From: a virus
IMG/VR virus record: IMGVR_UViG_3300020186_000055
Span: 1-35,897 of that record
Strand: one strand, 5' to 3'
DNA: 35,897 nucleotides
The position numbers and the translations under genes were made by a program. Positions 16,645 to 24,699 of this stretch are shown here, in pieces (position 1 is the stretch's first letter; each line of letters starts with the position of its first letter). The notes below the pieces were generated by a model. It was not told the origin of the DNA. It saw nothing but the letters and a program-made list of their open reading frames with translations, and did not search any database.

Positions 16645-17211
16645 ATGACGGGCGTAATAAAAAAAGCAGTTCAAATTGGAGCCCCTATTGCGGGCGGTGT
16701 TTTTGGCGGACCTCTTGGGGGAGCTTTGGCTGGAGCGGCTTCTTCGGCCATAACCGGTGGCGGTCTAAAGGGCAGCCTGCTTGCCGCTGGCACGGGAGCC
16801 CTTGGGGGGATTGGCGGTGGCGCAGCTGCCGGCGGCGGCCTTAGCGCGACATCGGCGGCTCCTAATCTTGGAAACTTTGCGGGCAAGCTTGGTGCAGACA
16901 TTGCCGGCGGCGCTGCACAGGCTATTGGTTCAGCCGCCCCGACGCTTGGAAGTTTCGCTGGGCATTTAGGCAGCAATATTGCTGGGGACATTGGTAGCCA
17001 GGCCCTTTCTAGCGCCACTCGGCAGGCGGGTAAGTTGTCAAACGTTCTAAGCGGGCTCAAGGGCGGCTTAGGCTTGGATAGCCCCCAAGGCATTGCAAAC
17101 ATGGGATCCAACGTTCTGTCGGCCCTGAATCCCCCGGACCAACCAGGGTACAACCCGCAAATGGGCCTTAACCCTTTTGATTTTTTCAACTCTTTAAGTA
17201 GAAAAAGATAA
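16645..17211 (+). CDS. Gly/Ala-rich internal virion (ejection) protein candidate
   Basis: A 188-residue protein dominated by Gly, Ala, Leu and Ser, with long weakly hydrophobic helices able to enter membranes. It has an internal repeat 26 residues apart, APNLGNFAGKLGADIAGG near 72 and APTLGSFAGHLGSNIAGD near 98. It begins directly after the acetyltransferase stop. Together with the next three genes it forms the block where podoviruses encode the proteins ejected before DNA. Pore formation in the cell envelope is inferred from composition. Confidence 0.6.
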   Translation: MTGVIKKAVQIGAPIAGGVFGGPLGGALAGAASSAITGGGLKGSLLAAGTGALGGIGGGAAAGGGLSATSAAPNLGNFAGKLGADIAGGAAQAIGSAAPTLGSFAGHLGSNIAGDIGSQALSSATRQAGKLSNVLSGLKGGLGLDSPQGIANMGSNVLSALNPPDQPGYNPQMGLNPFDFFNSLSRKR

Positions 17212-17231
17212 TTTTATCGGAGCGGCACGCA

Positions 17232-17858
17232 ATGAGCGGAAATAAAAGTAGCAATCAAAACACTAACGCAACCTTTGATCGCAACACCACAGAGAAGGTT
17301 ACTGGGTTACCCGAAACCCAGGGGCAGTTTTTTGGCGCTCTTAACAAATATAATACTACGTTCAATAAGACTGCTCCGCGAAGCGCTGGGCTAAAGTTCG
17401 AGCAACCTTTCTCCAATACTCTGGACCCAATTGTCGAGGGGATGAAATCAGCGGGATTCCAAGACATTAATAACCGTACTGGCGCCCTTAACAGAAGCCT
17501 CTCCGACGTACTTTCAATAAAGGGGACTGGCGACAACACAGCGCTCTTAGCCTCCCTACAAGGCGGTAATAATAGGGCGTCAATTGGCGCATCCAACGCG
17601 CTAATTCCCGAAATTGCAAAAACTCAGCGAGACTTCGACGTAGCACGCAGCGGAATTCTCCAAGGGCAAAACGAGTTACGCCTGAACCAGGCCAACGCTA
17701 TGAATCAGGCGAATTCCAACCGGCTTAATTCAACGGCGCAGTTCGCAGGAATTTTAGCGGACTTGCAAAAGGCTGGCGCTGGGAAGACTTCATTGGAGTC
17801 TGGAAGCGGTATAACGAACGTTGATTCGAAGGATAGGAAAGGCGTTTTGGCTAAGTAA
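17232..17858 (+). CDS. Ejection protein candidate, 208 aa
   Basis: Rich in Asn, Gln and Ser, with a disordered start (NKSSNQNTNATFDRNTTE) and a long amphipathic helical region after residue 95 (AKTQRDFDVARSGILQGQNE, then LRLNQANAMNQANSNRLNS). Its stop overlaps the next ATG. No named domain is visible. Assignment as an internal virion protein rests on the neighbours. Confidence 0.6.
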   Translation: MSGNKSSNQNTNATFDRNTTEKVTGLPETQGQFFGALNKYNTTFNKTAPRSAGLKFEQPFSNTLDPIVEGMKSAGFQDINNRTGALNRSLSDVLSIKGTGDNTALLASLQGGNNRASIGASNALIPEIAKTQRDFDVARSGILQGQNELRLNQANAMNQANSNRLNSTAQFAGILADLQKAGAGKTSLESGSGITNVDSKDRKGVLAK

Positions 17859-19084
17859 TGGCTAAGAATCTTGAGAATGTTCTGAATATTTTAGGCTCTG
17901 GCCTCAACCTTGGCGGCAAGCTCTTGTTTGGTTTAGACGGGGACACCAACTTGGGTGAGCCCCTTCAAATGCTAGGTGGCCACCTAGCTAAGAAGCGCCA
18001 AGACAAGTCCCTTATGGACATCCTTAATGGGGTGGGGACCGAGATCCCGGAAGCGGCTCCACTTATTCAAGGAGCCATGAGTCTCGCCCAGAACGGAGGA
18101 ATTTTGGGGCGTGGTTCCGGGGCTATGGGCGAAACCCCGAGCGGGGAGCCCGTTACACAGGCCATAGGCCAGCAACCACCCCAGCCCTCCGGGGCAGCAC
18201 CAACCGCGCAAGAATCCATTGCCTCCATGATGAGCGGTCCAATCACAGCCAACTCAGATTTTTCGAGCCCTGATTTTATTCGGAGACTGGCCACGGGAGG
18301 CCGTGAAGATTTAGCCGAGTACGCGCTTAAGCAAAAGCTCCAGGGCAACTCTGCAATGGAAGACCTTAGAACCATGATGCTGGGCCAGCAGCTAACCACC
18401 ATGGAAACTCCCCAGCAGAAAACCGCCAGGGACATAGCCGCCAGTAACGAAAAGGCACAATTTGCGGATGAGTTAGCGGGCAACCGCCAATCGGCGCAGA
18501 AAGCGGAAATGGCGTCTCATCTTAAGCCAGGAGAGATTGACGACTTAGGGAAGCAGGAATCCGTCCTGGGTTTGTTACAGACCATCTCCGACATAGTGCC
18601 AAAGAACGCCCAAGCCCTTGCGCTCCTCGACAAAGTACCAGTTATAGGTCCGGCGGTTATTTCCAAGGTCGATCCGGGATTTGCAGCGGCTAAGAAACAG
18701 CTTTTGGACATCAAGGGGCAGATTGCCACTAGCCGGGGCGGTAAAGCGCTTACCCAGCTTGAGGCTTCGCTGACGCTGGGCACAATGCCGGAGTACCTTG
18801 AAGACCCAAAATTTTTTCCCGTATTAAAAAGAAACGTTATAGCCCGCACTCAGTTTGCCAATTACGCCAGCATGGACTCACTGCAAAAGGGCGGCCGTGA
18901 CGTTAGCAGTTACATCCCCCCCGAAAAATTAGCTAAGTTTAGAGACTTCCGCGGCGCGCTTCAGAAGCACGGCCAAAAAATATTTGAGGTTCCTGAAGTT
19001 CAAGCGGCTATGGCCGAGCTAGGCCTAGACGGATTCATCCTACCGAAAAAACCAAATGGCAACTCTCCAAGACCTTCTAGATAA
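17858..19084 (+). CDS. Internal virion / ejection protein, 408 aa
   Basis: The N-terminal 80 residues are hydrophobic and glycine-rich (VLNILGSGLNLGGKLLFGLD). A Pro/Gln-rich linker follows, then long helices (AEYALKQKLQGNSAMEDLRT; TISDIVPKNAQALALLDKVP). The 3' end overlaps the transglycosylase gene by 29 bases. The organisation resembles large helical ejection proteins that line the trans-envelope channel. Confidence 0.6.
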   Translation: MAKNLENVLNILGSGLNLGGKLLFGLDGDTNLGEPLQMLGGHLAKKRQDKSLMDILNGVGTEIPEAAPLIQGAMSLAQNGGILGRGSGAMGETPSGEPVTQAIGQQPPQPSGAAPTAQESIASMMSGPITANSDFSSPDFIRRLATGGREDLAEYALKQKLQGNSAMEDLRTMMLGQQLTTMETPQQKTARDIAASNEKAQFADELAGNRQSAQKAEMASHLKPGEIDDLGKQESVLGLLQTISDIVPKNAQALALLDKVPVIGPAVISKVDPGFAAAKKQLLDIKGQIATSRGGKALTQLEASLTLGTMPEYLEDPKFFPVLKRNVIARTQFANYASMDSLQKGGRDVSSYIPPEKLAKFRDFRGALQKHGQKIFEVPEVQAAMAELGLDGFILPKKPNGNSPRPSR

Positions 19085-20957
19085 AAAATACGGTACGGCT
19101 TCACCCACCCCCCAAGAGGCTCCAGCTAAGGCAGCTCCGCAAGCCCCCGCCAGCACCATCGGCAACAAGGGTCTTCCCACGACTCTCCCGGAGGCCTACT
19201 CGGCACCGGAGCTGAAGCCTGTTTTCACCACCGACCCGGATCGCCAGCTTGAAGAGTTTCGAGTACGCACCGCCGCGTTAGCTGGTGGTGTTGACCCCCA
19301 TTTAGCCGCAGCGGTTGCACAGCAAGAGTCGGGATTTAATCGTAACGCCGTATCCCGAACTAACGTTAAGGGGACCATGCAGGTAACGCAGAACACGGGC
19401 CGGGGTCTGGGCTACAATCGAGATGACCCCGACGAGAACGTGCTTGCAGGGGTGGCTCTCCTCAAAAAGGGTCTGGATGCTAACGGGGGGGATCTTAACA
19501 AAGCGCTCTCCATTTACCCAGATCCTACCGACGCGCCCAAGTGGATTCCCGCCGTTTTAGCCAACCACGAAAAGAGCAAGGGCTCCACACCGTCGGGCCT
19601 AGATCAAGCAATTACAAACCACTTTACTCAGCCGACAGGCCCAGAGCCTACGCCGGAAACCGCCGTTGAGCCAACTGTTGGGGCTAACCCCGCACCTCCG
19701 CCGCTTGATTTACCAACAGCCGCCGTTGGTTACGGGCAAACCGGCACCTATGGCCAGGGCGTAAAGGGTGTCGCGGCCGTAAATGCAATTTTACAAAAGC
19801 TGGGGCTTCAGAAGACGGTCAATTCCGTTGTTGCACCCGATCAAGGCCTCTCTGGAGCCTATGACGCCAATCTAAAACGTCTCCAAGAAAAGCAAGCGCG
19901 GGCTTACGCCGACAACCCGGGCTCCGCACAGATAGGCTCCGTTCTTGCCACGCTCTTTGCCCCGGGAAAGTTTGGTAAGGGGACAAGCTGGGCGGGTAAA
20001 ACGGGAATGGGGATTTTAGAGGGCGGAAGGCAGTCGGCAGCGATGACCGCTGGGCTTAACCCAGATGCTACTAAAGAGGAGTTAATTAAAAATACCCTCA
20101 TGGGCGGCGCCATGGGTGGCGTGGTTTCCGGCGCTCTCGGCGGTGTTGAGAAGTATTCCAACAGCCTAGTGTCCACGAATTTAGCAACTAAGGACGCTGG
20201 CGAATACATCAGCAATAAGTTTGGGTTTACTAAGTCAATTGAGTCTCTCAAAAAGAAAGTTCTGGAACGACTCCCCCAAACGAAAATCGAGCTTGATGTC
20301 GTGTTGAAGAAAGCAGCTCGCGGTAGGGTGGATCTTCCCAAGAACATGAACCCGGGTGATATAAGAGAATATGCGGATGCAATTCTTAACCACCCCGACA
20401 ACCTAGATGACGCATCACGGCTGTACGACATTAGCAACTTTGCTAAGAGGAACGGCTTCATGACCCCGGACGACGCGCACTTTCTCAAAAGATCCTACCA
20501 ACAAGCGGCGGATTACGGGCTCGACCCGAACAACTTTTCAGCCGGGGTGGGTAATCGCAACTTCGCGGCTGAGTTAAAGGGAAACATCTCCAACGCCGTT
20601 GGGCCAAAGGTGGCGGGCCAGTTAGACACCGTAAACGAAGAGCGACATATGTTGGGCAGCATTAAAAAGGGAATTGAGAAGGTAAACACGCGTGTGCCTC
20701 GCCCCCCGCGCCAAATGGGCGTCGCTCTTGCTGCAAATACTTACGGACTTAGCCTGATCCCAAAAGCCTTAGAGACTCTCCCCGGAGGGACCGGCGTTAC
20801 CGCCCTAGCTAAGAGCCTCCCGCGCCCGCTCATGTCGGTTTTAAACTCACTCCTCTCGGGCCTCTCTGAAGTGGAACAAGAAAAGATTCTTAACGATCAG
20901 GATTCTCGGAAGGCTATCAGTCAAATTTTCCAACAAAAGTTAGGTGCTAAGAAATGA
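19056..20957 (+). CDS. Virion-associated lytic transglycosylase (ejection protein)
   Basis: A 633-residue protein with an SLT-type peptidoglycan transglycosylase domain at about residues 65-160. The catalytic Glu lies in AVAQQESGFN (Glu91), followed by KGTMQVTQNTGRGLGY and the helix around ENVLAGVALLKKGL. A Pro-rich linker (about 185-225) leads to a helical C-terminal part with glycine-rich amphipathic stretches. The enzyme would open the cell wall locally as DNA enters. It overlaps the genes on both sides. Confidence 0.75.
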   Translation: MATLQDLLDKKYGTASPTPQEAPAKAAPQAPASTIGNKGLPTTLPEAYSAPELKPVFTTDPDRQLEEFRVRTAALAGGVDPHLAAAVAQQESGFNRNAVSRTNVKGTMQVTQNTGRGLGYNRDDPDENVLAGVALLKKGLDANGGDLNKALSIYPDPTDAPKWIPAVLANHEKSKGSTPSGLDQAITNHFTQPTGPEPTPETAVEPTVGANPAPPPLDLPTAAVGYGQTGTYGQGVKGVAAVNAILQKLGLQKTVNSVVAPDQGLSGAYDANLKRLQEKQARAYADNPGSAQIGSVLATLFAPGKFGKGTSWAGKTGMGILEGGRQSAAMTAGLNPDATKEELIKNTLMGGAMGGVVSGALGGVEKYSNSLVSTNLATKDAGEYISNKFGFTKSIESLKKKVLERLPQTKIELDVVLKKAARGRVDLPKNMNPGDIREYADAILNHPDNLDDASRLYDISNFAKRNGFMTPDDAHFLKRSYQQAADYGLDPNNFSAGVGNRNFAAELKGNISNAVGPKVAGQLDTVNEERHMLGSIKKGIEKVNTRVPRPPRQMGVALAANTYGLSLIPKALETLPGGTGVTALAKSLPRPLMSVLNSLLSGLSEVEQEKILNDQDSRKAISQIFQQKLGAKK

Positions 20958-21382
20958 AGATAAACAGTGAGGGCCTAGCCCTTCTTAAGAAATTTGAGGG
21001 TTGCAAGCTCAAGGCCTACAAAGACGGCGGTGGAGTTCTCACGATTGGTTACGGCCACACTAAGGCCGTAAAGTCCAGCGATACCCTTACACAAGCGGAA
21101 GCCGATAAGCTTCTGTCGCAGGATTTGAAATGGGCTGAGGATGCAATTAAGAATCTCGTCGCAGCCCCCCTCAATGACAACCAATTTTCGGCTCTTGTCT
21201 CTCTGGTATTTAACATTGGTGAAACCGCCTTTACCAAATCCACCATTCGCAAGCTTCTGAACGCCGAGCTTTATCACGAATCCGCCAGGCAATTCCTTAA
21301 GTTTGTCTATGATAATCGGGTGTTTGTGCAGGGACTTTATAATCGGCGAGTCGCAGAAAAAGCCTTATTCGAGAAGGCGTAA
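20954..21382 (+). CDS. Endolysin, T4-type lysozyme (GH24)
   Basis: Muramidase that degrades peptidoglycan at the end of infection. The family triad is spaced exactly as expected: Glu15 in KKFEGCKLK, Asp24 in YKDGGG and Thr30 in VLTIGYGHT. The conserved helical lobe LNDNQFSALVSLVFNIG follows. At 142 residues it is normal for a P22/T4-type enzyme. There is no signal or anchor sequence, so it needs a holin for release. It overlaps the previous stop (ATGA). Confidence 0.9.
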   Translation: MKINSEGLALLKKFEGCKLKAYKDGGGVLTIGYGHTKAVKSSDTLTQAEADKLLSQDLKWAEDAIKNLVAAPLNDNQFSALVSLVFNIGETAFTKSTIRKLLNAELYHESARQFLKFVYDNRVFVQGLYNRRVAEKALFEKA

Positions 21383-21739
21383 ATGGACAGCCCAACTTTC
21401 ATTATATCAATTTTAGGCTCAAGCGTTGTTACGAGCGGCATCACCGCTATCATTACAAAGTGGCAAACTACGCGCACAGACACAGCTTCTGCAAAGAAAA
21501 CCGAGGCGGAGGCCGAGAAGATCCAGGCAGACTCGGACACGGACCTAGCCCAACAAATTCTTTCCTACGCTAAGCAGCTCCGCGATGAAATCAACATACT
21601 AAACGCAAGGGTGGACGTTCTCACCGCCCAAAACACGGAGTTCGTTCGCATGGTCGCTAAACTAGAGGCGGAAAAAATGATCCAGCAGAGCGAGATTAAC
21701 GAGCTTCGGGCGGAACTGTCCGGGCGGGGGGTGGTGTAA
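21383..21739 (+). CDS. Putative holin with coiled-coil tail
   Basis: Begins at the base after the lysozyme stop. One hydrophobic segment (FIISILGSSVVTSGITAII, about residues 6-24) precedes a long charged coiled coil (about 45-113, with QLRDEINILNARVDVLTAQN). The position between endolysin and spanin fits a holin or a holin regulator. A single membrane span with a long cytoplasmic coiled coil is less common, so a different lysis-control role is possible. Confidence 0.55.
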   Translation: MDSPTFIISILGSSVVTSGITAIITKWQTTRTDTASAKKTEAEAEKIQADSDTDLAQQILSYAKQLRDEINILNARVDVLTAQNTEFVRMVAKLEAEKMIQQSEINELRAELSGRGVV

Positions 21740-21741
21740 CA

Positions 21742-22056
21742 ATGTTCGGTTTAGGGTGGATTACTGTTTTGGGCGTTCTTAAGAAGCTTTGGAAGCCACT
21801 TCTTCTCATCACACTAGCTGTGAGCCTCTTTGGCGTTGGCTATTTCAAGGGCAAAAGAAACTGCGCCAACATCGTTGAGCGTAAAGTTTTCGTTGAGGTC
21901 GAGAAGCGCCGAGAAGAGGTTCAAAAAGAACAGGTCAAAACCAAAAAGCGCCAGGACGAGATTCGCAAATCACGTGACAAGAATCCGGCAAACGATAAGC
22001 GCGACTCTTGCTTGCTGTCGAACGACCCTTACGGGGTTGATTGTTTACACCCATGA
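21742..22056 (+). CDS. Inner-membrane spanin (Rz-like)
   Basis: A membrane span near residues 17-36 (PLLLITLAVSLFGVGYF) is followed by a Lys/Glu-rich coiled coil (VEKRREEVQKEQVKTKKRQD) and a short Cys-containing end. This is the i-spanin plan: inner-membrane anchor with a periplasmic coiled coil that binds the o-spanin to fuse inner and outer membranes. Its stop overlaps the o-spanin start as ATGA. Confidence 0.75.
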   Translation: MFGLGWITVLGVLKKLWKPLLLITLAVSLFGVGYFKGKRNCANIVERKVFVEVEKRREEVQKEQVKTKKRQDEIRKSRDKNPANDKRDSCLLSNDPYGVDCLHP

Positions 22057-22280
22057 AAAAGTATCAATTATTGCTCCTTTTACCCCTGTTTGTTTTGGAG
22101 GCATGCGCTACGAGAATGGTTCCCGTTAGGATCGCATGTCCACCCCGACCCGTTATGCTCCCCGTTACCGTCATTGATGGTACGGTTAGCGGAGAGGCTC
22201 TCGATAATGCGATCTTTAACACCCTCAAGCTCTGGGAACATGTGCACGTTGTGGAAAAGTTGGGTTGCACCAGAGCCTAG
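22053..22280 (+). CDS. Outer-membrane lipoprotein spanin (Rz1-like)
   Basis: A 75-residue lipoprotein. Lys2 and Lys3 and a Leu-rich core lead to the lipobox LEAC with Cys18 as the lipidated residue. The mature part is short and includes a Pro-rich PPRPVMLP stretch typical of o-spanins. I chose the ATG at 22053, which overlaps the i-spanin stop and puts the signal sequence at the N-terminus, over an ATG four codons earlier. The 3' end overlaps the rhomboid gene in another frame. Confidence 0.8.
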   Translation: MKKYQLLLLLPLFVLEACATRMVPVRIACPPRPVMLPVTVIDGTVSGEALDNAIFNTLKLWEHVHVVEKLGCTRA

Positions 22281-22812
22281 CCAGTTCTACCCATACGTTA
22301 CTTTCTTAATTACTGGGGTTTGTTTTCTCGTTTACTTCCTCGGATGGAACACCGCTTTTGTTTGGGACGAGGGTTTCTCTAAATCGTGGCACCTAGCGAC
22401 TTCCCTGTTCAGCCACGGAAGTATCCAGCATCTAATGGGAAACATGTTGCTTCTGCTCTTGGTCGGCCCAGCCTGTGAGAAGCATCTTGGGCGGTTGAAA
22501 TATCTAGCGCTTTATCTCCTCTCTGGCGCAGGTGCAGCACTCTTCTTTGGGAGCTTTGCAACAGAGACTGGAATACTCGGGGCTTCAGGAGCGCTCTCAG
22601 GGCTCTTGGCGGTTTACCCGTTTTTGCGACGAAACTTAGTCGGCTTCCTCTTCGGAGTGATTCTAGTCGGCTTTAGCTTTCTCGGGGATTTTACAAGCTT
22701 TTTGCAACAAGTCTTAGGCGTATCTGGATCACACACAGCCCACTTAGCGCATGTCGCTGGCGGGGTGGTTGGGGTTCTTGCTCTCGCCTTCTTCCGGCGC
22801 AATCCGCGCTAA
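22240..22812 (+). CDS. Rhomboid-family intramembrane serine protease
   Basis: A 190-residue polytopic membrane protein with about six spans. All rhomboid hallmarks are present, numbered from this start: His64-x3-Asn68 (HLMGN) on the first core helix, Glu80 in GPACEKHLG, the catalytic Ser116 in GILGASGALSG, and His171 in AHLAHVAGG on the last helix. It should cleave single-pass membrane proteins within or near the bilayer. The ATG at 22240 lies within the o-spanin gene with only a weak GGGA, and upstream reading of the frame is not protein-like. A position directly after the spanin pair suggests a role in lysis timing, spanin or holin processing, or altering the host envelope. Confidence 0.8.
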   Translation: MCTLWKSWVAPEPSQFYPYVTFLITGVCFLVYFLGWNTAFVWDEGFSKSWHLATSLFSHGSIQHLMGNMLLLLLVGPACEKHLGRLKYLALYLLSGAGAALFFGSFATETGILGASGALSGLLAVYPFLRRNLVGFLFGVILVGFSFLGDFTSFLQQVLGVSGSHTAHLAHVAGGVVGVLALAFFRRNPR

Positions 22813-22884
22813 TCAACAACAAAAACCTTTGCGAGTTCAAACAGGGCTTCGGTCTTGTGGATTGCTTAGGAGAAAGGACAAACC

Positions 22885-23196
22885 ATGCCTCGGAGAATTA
22901 CAGCAAGCTCCGCTTCTGATTCCGTAACTGGCACTGGTGCCCTGCTTACCTGTCTGACGGGTTTCAAGCCGATGGAAGTAACCATCTATAATCGCACCGG
23001 TCTCGGTGTCGGTTATTGGTGTGCTGGTATGTTGGACGATGAAGCTCTCATCTTCGACGATACCGGCGCAGGTACCGCGGATGCTTCATTCGCAACCTCG
23101 GGTGGAATCACCCCAACGTTCAATGGGTTTACCATTGGCACCAACGCAGCACTAAACACCACATCAGACGCACTCTACTGGGTCGCTTACAAGTAA
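22885..23196 (+). CDS. Small beta-rich virion protein, probable decoration protein, 103 aa
   Basis: A strong AGGAGAAAGGAC precedes the ATG, and codon use is biased like that of the capsid gene, so it should be made in large amounts. The sequence is beta-rich with Gly/Thr/Ala turns (TGTGALLTCLTGFKPMEVTI, end DALYWVAYK). It shares a layout with the next gene: a TGxG turn, a hydrophobic strand, GF-x-P, then alternating strands. A head decoration role is inferred from abundance signals and composition. Confidence 0.65.
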   Translation: MPRRITASSASDSVTGTGALLTCLTGFKPMEVTIYNRTGLGVGYWCAGMLDDEALIFDDTGAGTADASFATSGGITPTFNGFTIGTNAALNTTSDALYWVAYK

Positions 23197-23229
23197 GCGC
23201 CAAAACACAAACATCTAAGGAGAATAACC

Positions 23230-23517
23230 ATGCCTAAAGTGTACGAGGCAGAAACCGGTACTTACACCGGAGACGGGATTGCTAAGGCTCTTGTTCTTGG
23301 CTTCAACCCCCGTTATTTCAAACTCATCAATATCACCGACCGAATCGTGGACGAGAAAACCGATTCAATGTTGACCAACGTCAACTTGAATATCGCCGCT
23401 GCGGGTACTCAAACCTCGGCGACTAACCTCACCTTCTCGGCAACCGGCGTCTCCATTGCCGCGGGTGCCAACGTAAACGCTAAGGTCTATCACTACTTAG
23501 CTCTGGGCGGACTCTAG
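23230..23517 (+). CDS. Small beta-rich virion protein, paralogue-like, 95 aa
   Basis: AAGGAG seven bases ahead of the ATG and clean codon bias again predict high expression. The start (ETGTYTGDGIAKALVLGFNP) parallels the TGTGALLTCLTGFKP segment of the upstream protein, and both end in an aromatic beta-strand. It is the last gene of the rightward arm, immediately before the terminator. Confidence 0.65.
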   Translation: MPKVYEAETGTYTGDGIAKALVLGFNPRYFKLINITDRIVDEKTDSMLTNVNLNIAAAGTQTSATNLTFSATGVSIAAGANVNAKVYHYLALGGL

Positions 23518-23580
23518 GCCTGGTGGCCTAGGTACCCGCGCTCCACGTAGCTATCTAGCTAACAATACAATTAAATAAAG

Positions 23581-23619
23581 AAAGCCCCCTTGAGCGATTA
23601 AACTCTTGGGGGCTTTTTT
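23581..23619. terminator. Bidirectional intrinsic terminator between convergent operons
   Basis: AAAGCCCCC (23581-23589) pairs with GGGGGCTTT (23608-23616), with an inner GAG/CTC pair and a T run on the plus strand. The minus strand carries TTTCTTTATTT after the stem. It separates the rightward structural arm from the leftward early arm. Confidence 0.9.
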
Positions 23620-23714
23620 ATTGTCTGGTTCTATTGACTATACGGGTAATAGAATATGTATATACCTTGTGTATACGTAGTATTAGACAAACCTACTGAC
23701 AACTTGTCTATTTG

Positions 23715-23894
23715 CTAGTCTTCTATCTCCTTCAACCAAGCCAAATAGTGCTTGGCGGAACGCTCAACCTCTTTCTGTCTATCCGTGTCCCACCCCCGGA
23801 CAAGGGCTTCCAGACTGAGCTTCTCCGAGTCGCGAACGTACTGCTCGGCCTGGGCTAGGGTTTCTTCGTAGTGAGTGAAATCACATTTTCTCAT
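23715..23894 (-). CDS. Small hypothetical protein, 59 aa, last gene of the leftward arm
   Basis: An acidic helical protein beginning MRKCDFTHYEETLAQAEQYV and ending LAWLKEIED. A GGGTGG-type ribosome binding site lies six bases ahead of the ATG, and the preceding gene ends eleven bases upstream. No family is recognised. It is the promoter-distal end of the accessory cluster beyond the integrase. Confidence 0.6.
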   Translation of the reverse strand: MRKCDFTHYEETLAQAEQYVRDSEKLSLEALVRGWDTDRQKEVERSAKHYLAWLKEIED

Positions 23895-23904
23895 CTAAGC
23901 CACC

Positions 23905-24015
23905 CTAATGTTTCGGTCGAAAGATACCCGTGACAATTGCAATTACAAGAACCCCAAAGAAGATTCCCCAAACTAGGCACGTAAATATATTGATGGCCTG
24001 TACTGCGTATTCCAT
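23905..24015 (-). CDS. Single-span membrane micro-protein, 36 aa
   Basis: An excellent AAGGAGG precedes the ATG directly after the HAD gene's stop. The product is one hydrophobic helix (TCLVWGIFFGVLVIAIVTG) with a short polar N-terminus and a basic end (FRPKH). It is probably inserted in the inner membrane. Function unknown. Confidence 0.6.
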   Translation of the reverse strand: MEYAVQAINIFTCLVWGIFFGVLVIAIVTGIFRPKH

Positions 24016-24024
24016 GAGGCCTCC

Positions 24025-24516
24025 TTAGCGTAAACTATTGATGAATTTAGCGTCTGCTTCGGCGCTGTAAACAAAGGGTGGGTCCGGGAGATCAACTGTA
24101 GAACCACCAACATCCTCGGGACCGTCTTCCTCTTTGGAGTCAACACAAAACCCAACGGCATCGGTGTCAAGCGGCTCGGTCCAATTCGCTGTGTTTTTTC
24201 TAAAGATGTTGTCTTTAAGACCCTCCCAGAATTTGTAATCCCATACTTTAACTATGTTGTAAGAACCTATGATGCGATCAGGGCTATCGTCGATGACTAT
24301 ATCCGGCTTGTCGAGGATGGCGTCGAAGTAGCCGGTTAGCGCGTGCATTTTGAGTATTCGCCGGGCGTACTCCTCTCCGCCAGCGCTCCAGCAAACTAGC
24401 TTGTACCCCTTGCTGTTTTTCAACCACTCAAGGCCCTTACGGGCTCCGGGGAGAAGCTCGTTGTCTGCGTTGATTAGGGTGAGATCGACATCAATGAAGA
24501 TGGTGCGTACCGACAT
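24025..24516 (-). CDS. HAD-superfamily phosphatase
   Basis: A 163-residue haloacid dehalogenase-like hydrolase. Motif I is FIDVDLTLI (nucleophile Asp9, Asp11), motif II LVCWSAGG (Ser44), Lys70 is a candidate for motif III, and motif IV is IVIDDSPD (Asp76/Asp77). A Pro/Asp-rich C-terminal tail lies beyond the core. Likely substrates are nucleotides or a nucleic acid end such as a 3'/5' phosphate. It lies in the coupled accessory cluster with an exonuclease and a nucleotide diphosphohydrolase. Confidence 0.75.
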   Translation of the reverse strand: MSVRTIFIDVDLTLINADNELLPGARKGLEWLKNSKGYKLVCWSAGGEEYARRILKMHALTGYFDAILDKPDIVIDDSPDRIIGSYNIVKVWDYKFWEGLKDNIFRKNTANWTEPLDTDAVGFCVDSKEEDGPEDVGGSTVDLPDPPFVYSAEADAKFINSLR

Positions 24517-24519
24517 TAG

Positions 24520-24699
24520 TCACGCAGCCTTTCTTGGACCCTTGAGGGGGTTAGGCCCGCCAGTGTCCGATCCGCCGACGCGCTTCAGAAGCATTTGATA
24601 CAGCTTGTTAGCCCCGTCATAAAACCGGGAGAAAATATCCACACTCTTATGCTCTTCCCAGAAGTCCTTCCATACTGCTTTAAGTTCTTCCTCGGTCAT
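24520..24699 (-). CDS. Small hypothetical protein, 59 aa
   Basis: GGAGG five bases ahead of an ATG that overlaps the stop of the metalloprotease gene (ATGA) makes this frame convincing. It begins MTEEELKAVWKDFWEEHK and ends in a basic, Gly/Pro-rich tail (GPNPLKGPRKAA). Helical, acidic at the start and basic at the end. No family recognised. Confidence 0.65.
   Translation of the reverse strand: MTEEELKAVWKDFWEEHKSVDIFSRFYDGANKLYQMLLKRVGGSDTGGPNPLKGPRKAA

Noticed and set aside
16671-17189. A 172-residue minus-strand frame opposite the Gly/Ala-rich protein
   Set aside because: It is the Pro/Ala/Leu-rich complement expected of Gly/Ala-rich coding sequence, and it runs against the late operon.
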